In this document: one piece after another, positions 1-4,822 of the stretch
Layout: the number at the start of each line of letters is the position of its first letter
How positions within the stretch are numbered: the first letter of the stretch is position 1
NCBI GenBank assembly: GCA_031261125.1
Contig: JAISJZ010000042.1
Coordinates: 1-10,659 of the forward strand
Direction: 5' to 3'
DNA from: Planctomycetaceae bacterium
GTDB lineage: Bacteria; Planctomycetota; Planctomycetia; Pirellulales; Thermoguttaceae
Length of the DNA stretch: 10,659 bases
Made by a program: the position numbers and the translations under genes
The notes under the pieces: generated by a model
Databases searched by the model: none
Told to the model about the DNA's origin: nothing
What the model saw: only the letters and a program-made list of their open reading frames with translations

Positions 1-86
1 CACACAGTATTCTGAATCTACTACCCAAACGGGACGATTTTCACCAATTAGGCATCTTAAAACAATAACTCACCCAAAATTTGTTC

Positions 87-112
87 AAAAACGACGAATT
101 TTCGTCTCTTTT
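87..112 (+). terminator. Terminator-like hairpin upstream of rpmI
   Basis: GACGAA (93-98) and TTCGTC (101-106) form a perfect inverted repeat. It is preceded by an A5 run and followed by TCTTTT, the shape of a weak intrinsic terminator for a + strand transcript entering from the left edge. The A-run on the other side would also let it work leftwards. No upstream gene can be identified from the few dozen bases available. Confidence 0.4.
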
Positions 113-200
113 ACCTTGCAAATGGTGGTTTTATTGTTTTACAGTGCCTTACTCGTTTTGCTTGACTTCTGAAAACTTGCAGCCGGACGAGTTGCCCCCC

Positions 201-228
201 TTGTTTTTTCTGCGGACGGGAGTACAAT
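201..228 (+). promoter_or_regulatory. Candidate sigma-70-type promoter for rpmI-rplT
   Basis: TTGTTT (201-206) and TACAAT (223-228) are separated by 16 bases. The -10 matches five of six consensus positions; the -35 matches only the TTG core. Initiation would fall near 235, giving a leader of about 40 bases before rpmI. It is the best promoter-like site between the upstream hairpin and rpmI, and it would explain expression without infC directly upstream. Confidence 0.35.
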
Positions 229-259
229 GCTCTCCTGTAAATTTTGGTGAAAATTTCAC

Positions 260-265
260 AAGGAA
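260..265 (+). promoter_or_regulatory. Ribosome binding site of rpmI
   Basis: AAGGAA lies 7 bases before the ATG at 273. It decides the start: the same frame is open back to 81, but the extra 64 residues are unlike any L35 N-terminus, whereas translation from 273 begins with the classic MPKQKTHKG. Confidence 0.75.
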
Positions 266-272
266 CAGAACG

Positions 273-473
273 ATGCCCAAGCAGAAGACGCACAAAGGAA
301 TCAAAAAACGGTTCACGTTGACAGCGAACGGCAAGGCAAAACACCGGCACAGCGGTACCAGCCATTTGGCGTACCGCCTGACAAAGAAACAACGCCGGAA
401 TCTTCGCGGCACGACCGTTGTCGGAACAAGCGAAACGAAGAGAATTGTCCTTGCCTTGTTACCGTCCGAATGA
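273..473 (+). CDS. rpmI: 50S ribosomal protein L35
   Basis: This encodes a 66-residue very basic protein, a structural component of the large ribosomal subunit. It opens with MPKQKTHKGIKKRF and continues with the L35 core: a Lys/Arg/His-rich stretch around GKAKHRHSGTSH (20-31), then LTKKQRRNLRGT (36-47). The family usually has 64-66 residues, so the gene is complete. The start at 273 is supported by the AAGGAA site and by the family N-terminus; the longer open frame upstream is not conserved sequence. The next gene on the same strand is rplT, 138 bases away, the standard L35-L20 pairing. The usual third member, infC, is not upstream within the 272 bases available. Confidence 0.97.
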   Translation: MPKQKTHKGIKKRFTLTANGKAKHRHSGTSHLAYRLTKKQRRNLRGTTVVGTSETKRIVLALLPSE

Positions 474-484
474 TTGGTTAATGA

Positions 485-595
485 GCGGAAGACAGTGTTT
501 TATGGTTTTCCGTTCTTACGAACCGGGTTGTAACGTTCCGCGCCGTTGCGGAAGACCTAGCGTCCGTTAATTGTTAGCGGCGGAACTTGTTCCGC
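485..595 (+). promoter_or_regulatory. Structured rpmI-rplT intergenic leader, possible L20 autoregulatory region
   Basis: The 138-base gap holds repeated, mutually complementary hexamers: GCGGAA at 485-490, 548-553 and 580-585, and TTCCGC at 536-541 and 590-595. Local hairpins are 536-553 (6 bp, 6-base loop) and 580-595 (6 bp, 4-base loop). A third (CCGTTAA 564-570 with TTAGCGG 574-580, one G-U pair) overlaps the last. The 580-595 stem sits just before the weak rplT Shine-Dalgarno-like tract. Known L20 operons are repressed by L20 binding structured mRNA. That this leader does so is inference, supported by the position and the competing pairings. Confidence 0.45.
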
Positions 596-611
596 AGAAA
601 GAGAAACAGCG

Positions 612-971
612 ATGAGAGTATCTTACGGTGCCGCCAGAACGAAGTCCAAACGGCGGTTATTCAAGCGGGCGAAGGGTTTCCGCAGCGGGCGCGGCAAACT
701 GCTGCGTACAGTCAAAGAGACGATTTTGCGGGCGAACCGGTACGCTACCCGCGACCGCCGTGTCCGTAAACGGGAATTCCGGGCATTGTGGATTACCCGT
801 ATCAATGCCGCAACCCGGCAGTTGGGACTGCGGTACAGCGAATTCATCGCCGGTTTGAATAAGGCAAAAATCACACTCGACCGGAAAACGCTTGCTGAAA
901 TGGCGGTTAATGATGTTGCTGCGTTCACCAGTGTTGTTGAACTCGCCAAAAAAGCATTGGGAAAAACGTAA
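612..971 (+). CDS. rplT: 50S ribosomal protein L20
   Basis: This is a 119-residue basic protein of the large subunit that binds 23S rRNA early in assembly. Family hallmarks are complete: the Arg/Lys-rich N-terminal extension with AKGFRSGRGK (20-29), RYATRDRRVRKREFR (43-57), then LWITRINAATRQLGL and YSEFIAGLNKA, ending with a globular domain containing LAEMAVND. Length is typical (about 115-120). The ATG at 612 is preceded by a purine tract (GAAAGAGAA) rather than a good GGAGG, consistent with structure-controlled initiation. It is followed at once by a terminator-like hairpin and then by a convergent gene. pheS, which often follows rplT, is not here. Confidence 0.98.
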   Translation: MRVSYGAARTKSKRRLFKRAKGFRSGRGKLLRTVKETILRANRYATRDRRVRKREFRALWITRINAATRQLGLRYSEFIAGLNKAKITLDRKTLAEMAVNDVAAFTSVVELAKKALGKT

Positions 972-978
972 TTGTGTG

Positions 979-1001
979 AACGGCGGCATTTATGCCGTTT
1001 T
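979..1001 (+). terminator. Intrinsic terminator after rplT
   Basis: Two alternative stems occur: AACGGC (979-984) with GCCGTT (994-999), or the inner CGGCAT (984-989) with ATGCCG (992-997). Four T residues follow (998-1001). It lies 8 bases after the rplT stop and directly before the stop of the facing - strand gene. No T-tract follows in the - direction, so it should mainly serve rplT. Confidence 0.55.
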
Positions 1002-1003
1002 CG

Positions 1004-1363
1004 CTATGCAGCGTCCGGTACGGGATATTCGTATTGTTCTGCAAACGATTGGTTCAGCAGGAACCGGACGATAATCCGCCGGACGACGACGGACAAGTAT
1101 GTTGTCAAACTGCTGCGTTCCTTAAACCGGCGGAGAAGAGCATATCGGTCGTGCGACAGAGCGGCAAACACGTTTTCGCAAAGCGTGTTCCGGTCTTCGA
1201 TGCTCAATCGGAATTCCCGTTTCAGTACGGTGTAGTCGATAAGATGCAGTACGAGACCGAGAAAGCGGTCAACGAAATCTTCCCAAGCCCGTTCTTGACC
1301 GTCCAGCAGCCGGGCAAGCAGTTCGCGGTCTAAATCGGCAACGGACATATTCTTTTCGTACAT
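1004..1363 (-). CDS. Small sigma-70 region-2 protein (ECF-like), no region 4
   Basis: This is a 119-residue protein whose residues 13-102 look like sigma-70 region 2. It has LLDGQERAWEDFVDRF (19-34), a hydrophobic helix LGLVLHLIDY, the acidic-aromatic part EDRNTLCENVFAAL (56-69), and LLRRFKERSSLTTYLSVVV (77-95) with the typical 'RSSL-x-x-(Y/W)L' step. ECF sigma factors normally carry a second domain, region 4, that binds the -35 box. Here the protein stops about 17 residues after region 2, and the next DNA is rplT on the other strand, so no displaced region 4 exists. It could be a stand-alone regulator or a degenerate sigma factor. The start is uncertain: the second ATG (codon 6, 1344-1346) has a better purine tract (GAAAAG) than the first. 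It is convergent with rplT and divergent from greA. Confidence 0.7.
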   Translation of the reverse strand: MYEKNMSVADLDRELLARLLDGQERAWEDFVDRFLGLVLHLIDYTVLKREFRLSIEDRNTLCENVFAALSHDRYALLRRFKERSSLTTYLSVVVRRIIVRFLLNQSFAEQYEYPVPDAA

Positions 1364-1389
1364 ATTTTTTGCCGTGTTCGGCGGCGTAT

Positions 1390-1417
1390 TTGCGGTTGTT
1401 AAAAATTCCGATATAAT
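1390..1417 (+). promoter_or_regulatory. Promoter of the greA-murB-nikR-cytochrome operon
   Basis: A perfect TATAAT (1412-1417) lies 16 bases after TTGCGG (1390-1395), which matches the TTG half of the -35 consensus. The predicted start near 1424 gives a leader of about 75 bases. This is the clearest housekeeping-type promoter in the window and sits in the divergent gap between the sigma-like gene and greA. Confidence 0.6.
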
Positions 1418-1442
1418 ACCGTAATCATTTTACGCGTTTCAG
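1413..1442 (-). promoter_or_regulatory. Possible divergent promoter for the sigma-like gene
   Basis: Reading the - strand, CTGAAA (1442-1437) and TATTAT (1418-1413) are 18 bases apart. The two hexamers match four and five of six consensus positions. The -10 overlaps the greA -10 almost completely, so the two promoters would exclude each other. This is weak on sequence alone. Confidence 0.25.
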
Positions 1443-1485
1443 TAAAGAGCAATAACGTTGCGTTTTTTACTGCAAATTTAATTTA

Positions 1486-1491
1486 CAGGAG
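1486..1491 (+). promoter_or_regulatory. Ribosome binding site of greA
   Basis: CAGGAG lies 8 bases before the ATG at 1500, the best-spaced Shine-Dalgarno sequence of the operon, and fixes the greA start. Confidence 0.8.
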
Positions 1492-1499
1492 TTTTCGAT

Positions 1500-1973
1500 A
1501 TGGATAGTGTTCCGATGACCCGTGAGGGATACGACAGAATCAAAGGCGAAGTGGAGCGGCTGGAAAACGAAGAGATGCCGGTTATTCTCGAACGGCTCGC
1601 TAATGCCCGCTCCGAAGGCGACCTGAAGGAAAATGCCGAGTATCACGGGGCGCGTGAAAGTCAGGGGCTTCTTCAAGCCCGAATCAATGATTTGAAAGCA
1701 AAACTGGGAGCGGCAGTGATCATCGACCCGTCCACGATGCCGCAGGGAGAAATCCGTTTTGGGGCGAAAATCACGGTGCAGAAAGCCGGTTTCAAGAAAA
1801 CGCAGGAATACACGCTTGTCGGTGCCGGCGATGAGGATTACGACAGCGGTAAAATTCCGGTAACCAGTCCGCTTGCCCAAGGATTTCTTGGCAAAAAGAA
1901 AGGCGATACCGTTCAAATTCAGGTTCCCAAAGGGCTGCAAGAGTTCACTGTCCTTGAAGTTGTTTATGAGTAA
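1500..1973 (+). CDS. greA: Transcription elongation factor GreA
   Basis: This 157-residue protein is the secondary-channel factor that makes RNA polymerase cleave the 3' end of backtracked RNA. The N-terminal antiparallel coiled coil (about 1-75) carries the family signature ARSEGDLKENAEYHGARE (36-53), with Asp41 and Glu44 at the tip that hold the catalytic magnesium. The C-terminal FKBP-like domain (about 80-157) includes TLVGAGDEDYDSGKI and the closing SPLAQGFLGKKKGD block followed by a final beta strand. Length equals the usual 155-160. A strong Shine-Dalgarno and a perfect -10 box precede it. It is first in a + strand run; murB follows after 49 bases. Nothing suggests loss of function. 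Confidence 0.97.
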   Translation: MDSVPMTREGYDRIKGEVERLENEEMPVILERLANARSEGDLKENAEYHGARESQGLLQARINDLKAKLGAAVIIDPSTMPQGEIRFGAKITVQKAGFKKTQEYTLVGAGDEDYDSGKIPVTSPLAQGFLGKKKGDTVQIQVPKGLQEFTVLEVVYE

Positions 1974-2022
1974 TTCAAACTATTTTTAACAGATAGTTGA
2001 GGGCAGTTTAAGGTTAGAAAAG

Positions 2023-2892
2023 ATGTCTGATTTTCCGAATTTTGTCCGCCGCAATATACCGTTGGCGATGTTAACCCGGCTGCAATTAGGCGGCACGGCG
2101 GAGTTTTTTGCTGAACCGCCGGACGAAGCGGCGTTGGAAGGACTATTGAAACAGTGCCGCGGTGAAAAAATTATCCGGGTTCTCGGTACCGGTGCCAATG
2201 TGTTGATTACGGCGGAACAACTCGGCGGCATCGTGATTGCCCTGACGGGTCCGGCATTCTGCGATATTCGCATCGACGGAACGCAAATCACCGTCGGTGC
2301 CGGCGCGCGGTTAAGCCAAGTTATTACGCGGGCGGTGTCGCAGGGTTTGTCCGGCATCGAAGGTCTTATCGGTCTGCCCGGTACGTTCGGCGGGGCGGTT
2401 CACGAAAACGCCGGAACGAACAACGGCAGCATCGGACAGCGGATTGAGAGTGTTTCCGTTATTGACTTGTACGGCAAACCGGCGGTACTTTCCGGCACGG
2501 ATTTGGAATTCTGGTTTCAGACCGGTCAGTTTGACAATGCGGTGATTGTTTCGGCAGTGCTGCAATTAGAGCAGGACGATGCGGCGGAATTGACGCGGCG
2601 GATGCAGAAGCATTGGATATTCCGTAAGGCGAAGCAGCCGGCGGGAGAACTGCCGTCGGCAATGCTGTTCAAAAATCCGCGGAGCGGATTGCCGGCGGAG
2701 GAGTTAATCGTTCAGGCGGGACTGAAAGGAACGAAAATCGGCGGAGCGTTGATAAGTGAACGCAATGCGAATTTTATTTTGGTTGAACCGGAAGGAACGG
2801 CAAATGATGTGCTGCGGCTTTTACAATTCGTTCAGGACGAAGTGCGGAAGTTGACCGAGATTGAATTGGAATCGGCAATCGAGGTTTGGTGA
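2023..2892 (+). CDS. murB: MurB-family FAD oxidoreductase (UDP-N-acetylenolpyruvoylglucosamine reductase) with altered catalytic site
   Basis: MurB uses NADPH and FAD to reduce UDP-GlcNAc-enolpyruvate to UDP-MurNAc in the cytoplasmic phase of peptidoglycan synthesis. This 289-residue protein has the FAD-binding signatures LGTGANVL (54-61) and GLIGLPGTFGGAVHENAG (114-131), then QPAGELPSAMLFKNP (205-219) and QAGLKGTKIGGALIS (231-245), and ends on the usual ELE-x-x-I-x-x-W strand. The fold is therefore complete. The residues known to be catalytic in E. coli MurB appear replaced: the Arg of the Tyr-Arg motif (R159) by Gln166, the proton-donor Ser/Cys before FKNP (S229) by Met214, and the Glu near the C-terminus (E325) by Ala285. 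Start ATG 2023 has AAGG 9 bases upstream. nikR follows after 21 bases. The family is secure; the activity is doubtful. Confidence 0.88.
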   Translation: MSDFPNFVRRNIPLAMLTRLQLGGTAEFFAEPPDEAALEGLLKQCRGEKIIRVLGTGANVLITAEQLGGIVIALTGPAFCDIRIDGTQITVGAGARLSQVITRAVSQGLSGIEGLIGLPGTFGGAVHENAGTNNGSIGQRIESVSVIDLYGKPAVLSGTDLEFWFQTGQFDNAVIVSAVLQLEQDDAAELTRRMQKHWIFRKAKQPAGELPSAMLFKNPRSGLPAEELIVQAGLKGTKIGGALISERNANFILVEPEGTANDVLRLLQFVQDEVRKLTEIELESAIEVW

Positions 2893-2913
2893 ACGGTTTA
2901 ACCCCTGTACTAA

Positions 2914-3327
2914 ATGAGTATTACACGCATATCCATTTCGCTTGAAGAAAATATCGGTGAACAATTCGATGCTTTAATCGAACGTCAGGGATTTCCGACG
3001 CGTTCGGAGGCGGTGAAACACCTGATTAAACAAGCACTTGTGAACGAAGAATGGAAGAGCGGCGGAGAAGTCGCCGGTGTCATTACCTTGATTTACGACC
3101 ATCACAAGCCGCAGATTCTTCAGCAGATTACCGAAACGCAGCACGAGTTCGGCGAAGCCGTCGTCTGTTCGCAGCACGCTCATCTCGACCATCACAACTG
3201 TATGGAGAACATCATTGTCCGCGGAAACGTTGCCGACATTCAAAAACTGCATAAAGGACTGGCAGCCGTTAAAGGAATGAAACACGCTGTTCTGTCAATG
3301 AGTACCACCGGAAAAAATGTTAACTGA
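2914..3327 (+). CDS. nikR: Nickel-responsive regulator NikR (ribbon-helix-helix)
   Basis: This 137-residue DNA-binding repressor has an N-terminal ribbon-helix-helix domain (1-50: TRISISLEENIGEQFDALI, then TRSEAVKHLIKQAL). A C-terminal ACT-like tetramerisation and metal-binding domain follows. All four ligands of the high-affinity nickel site are present: His77 in TQH, His88 and His90 in the QHAHLDHHNC motif, and Cys96, with the same spacing as E. coli H76, H87, H89 and C95. It is a typical NikR in length. No nickel transporter, hydrogenase or urease gene is in the window, so its targets lie elsewhere or it acts on its own operon. No clear Shine-Dalgarno precedes the ATG. It follows murB by 21 bases and overlaps the cytochrome gene by 11, which suggests coupled translation. 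Confidence 0.93.
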   Translation: MSITRISISLEENIGEQFDALIERQGFPTRSEAVKHLIKQALVNEEWKSGGEVAGVITLIYDHHKPQILQQITETQHEFGEAVVCSQHAHLDHHNCMENIIVRGNVADIQKLHKGLAAVKGMKHAVLSMSTTGKNVN

Positions 3328-4807
3328 AATGATACGATTGTTCCTTCTGCTTGTTTTCGTTTCGTTCACCGTACCGCTGTTTGCGCAGGAACCGGCGGCA
3401 CCAAAGTTGTTTGACCCTGTTGCTGTTAACGGGAAAATTTTCGACGGGTGGGACAAACCGAAACTGCTGCTCGTCTTCACCGGCTTTATGGACGGCTATG
3501 TCGAACCGTGCGGCTGCGCCGGTCTCGAGCAAATGAAAGGCGGCTTAAGCCGCCGGCTGACGTTTTTCAACGAATTAAAAGCGAAAAACTGGGACGTGTT
3601 CCCGATTGAGGCAGGCAATCTCAACAAGGGCTTCGGCAGTCAGGAGGAATTGAAATACAACTTTGTAATTGACGAGGCACTCCGCAAAATGAATTACGAA
3701 GTAGCCGGTCTTGGTCCGAAGGAGTTGCTTTTTCCGACAGATACGCTGATACTATACCTTGTTGATTCTCCCGGAGTGCCGCGGCGTTATACATCGGCAA
3801 ACGTTGCCGTGATGGAATTCGACCCGGAGTTCACCGCCCCGTACCGGGTCTTTACCAAGAACGGCATCAAAATCGGTGTTGTTTCCGTCGTCGGCAATTC
3901 ATTTCTGAAAGATGTTCACAACACCGAGATTCTGCACAAAAGTCCGATAGAAGGATTAAAAGAAATCCTGCCGAAACTAAATGCCGAAAAATGCGGCAAG
4001 AAGGTTCTGATTATTTACGGCACAACGGAGGAAGTCAATCAGATAGTCAAAGAATTTTCCGGGCAGTTTGACTATATTGTTCCGAGCGATACGCCTGCCG
4101 AACCGCCGCTCAAACCGAACACATTAAACGGCAGTATGCTCATCGAAACCGGCGAGAAAGGTAAGTTTGCCGTTGCTGTCGGTTTGTACGACAACCCGGA
4201 ACAGCCGTTCCGTTATCAACGTGTTCCGCTGGATTCCCGGTTTAAGAATTCTGCCGAAGTGCTGGCGATGATGCAGATGTATCAGGAACAACTGAAACAG
4301 ACAGGGCTTGCCGGTTTGGGCATTAAACCGATTCCCGACCGCCGGACGGACACACAGGGCAAATTTACCGGTACAAAATCGTGTGCGGACTGCCACGAAG
4401 AATCGTACCTTGTTTGGAAGAAGTCGAAACACGGCAACGCTTGGCAACCGTTGAAAGAGAAATCGGTCCCGCCGCGGAACTTTGACCCGGAATGTATTGC
4501 GTGTCATACGGACGGCTGGAACCCGCAGGAATTCTTGCCGTATCAGCACGGATACCGGAACGAAAAGGAAACGCCGGAGTTGGTGAACGTCGGCTGCGAG
4601 TCGTGCCACGGTCCCGGCGAGAATCACATTAAAGCGGAACAGGGCAGCGATGCGGTGCGGCAAGAATTGCTGCGGAAGGCATTGCGTCTGCCGCTCGAAA
4701 ACGGTGTTGCGAAAAAACAGTGTATTCAGTGCCACGACGGGGATAATTCGCCGCACTTCAACTTTGAAACGTATTGGCAGAAAATCGTCCACAAAGAAAA
4801 AGAGTAG
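3317..4807 (+). CDS. Exported tetraheme cytochrome c with N-terminal 5'-nucleotidase-like domain
   Basis: This 496-residue protein begins with a signal peptide (hydrophobic 6-22, cleavage likely after FAQ at 22-24), so it acts outside the cytoplasmic membrane. Residues about 48-300 resemble the UshA/SoxB-type calcineurin-like fold: LLLVFTGFMDG, a PCGC motif at 64-67, GGLSRR, IEAGN (97-101), GLGPKEL (131-137) and the strand IKIGVVSVVG. The usual metal ligands (Asp-x-His, Gly-Asp, Gly-Asn-His-Glu, Gly-His-x-His) are not there. Residues about 350-485 hold four heme c motifs: CADCH 356-360, CIACH 393-397, CESCH 427-431 and CIQCH 469-473. Extra His residues at 372, 411, 437 and 480 could be distal ligands, as in cytochrome c554-like proteins. 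An electron-transfer role is inferred and the partner is unknown. The start overlaps the end of nikR; ATG 3329 (codon 5) is an alternative. Confidence 0.85.
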   Translation: MLTEMIRLFLLLVFVSFTVPLFAQEPAAPKLFDPVAVNGKIFDGWDKPKLLLVFTGFMDGYVEPCGCAGLEQMKGGLSRRLTFFNELKAKNWDVFPIEAGNLNKGFGSQEELKYNFVIDEALRKMNYEVAGLGPKELLFPTDTLILYLVDSPGVPRRYTSANVAVMEFDPEFTAPYRVFTKNGIKIGVVSVVGNSFLKDVHNTEILHKSPIEGLKEILPKLNAEKCGKKVLIIYGTTEEVNQIVKEFSGQFDYIVPSDTPAEPPLKPNTLNGSMLIETGEKGKFAVAVGLYDNPEQPFRYQRVPLDSRFKNSAEVLAMMQMYQEQLKQTGLAGLGIKPIPDRRTDTQGKFTGTKSCADCHEESYLVWKKSKHGNAWQPLKEKSVPPRNFDPECIACHTDGWNPQEFLPYQHGYRNEKETPELVNVGCESCHGPGENHIKAEQGSDAVRQELLRKALRLPLENGVAKKQCIQCHDGDNSPHFNFETYWQKIVHKEKE

Positions 4808-4822
4808 TTCTGCTCATTTTTT
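4797..4822. terminator. Bidirectional intrinsic terminator over two facing stop codons
   Basis: GAGTAG (4802-4807) pairs with CTGCTC (4810-4815) with one G-U pair; the practical loop is 4 bases. A T6 run follows (4817-4822) on the + strand. An A5 run (4797-4801) precedes it, which reads as T5 on the - strand. It includes the TAG of the cytochrome gene (4805-4807) and the TGA of the kinase gene (4816-4814), separated by only 6 bases. Confidence 0.55.

Noticed and set aside
3..68. A possible C-terminal fragment of a + strand gene ending TAA at 66-68, just before the hairpin at 87-112
   Set aside because: Only 21 codons are visible, other frames are equally open, and the peptide matches no family I recognise. 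The position before a terminator is suggestive but not enough.
81..272. A 64-residue N-terminal extension of the L35 reading frame
   Set aside because: It is unlike any L35, it runs through the candidate promoter, and a Shine-Dalgarno plus the conserved MPKQKTH start support 273.
485..595. The GCGGAA/TTCCGC copies as a CRISPR or mobile-element repeat
   Set aside because: The units are only 6 bases, spaced irregularly and in both orientations; folding of the leader RNA explains them better.
1467..1940. A 157-codon - strand frame nearly coextensive with greA
   Set aside because: This is the antisense shadow of a clearly conserved GreA.
2893..2913. A promoter between murB and nikR
   Set aside because: The gap is 21 bases with no -10-like sequence; read-through from the greA promoter is simpler.
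4124..4792. A 222-codon - strand reading frame inside the cytochrome gene
   Set aside because: It is an antisense shadow: the + strand frame encodes four CxxCH motifs and a signal peptide, while the antisense product has no recognisable motif.
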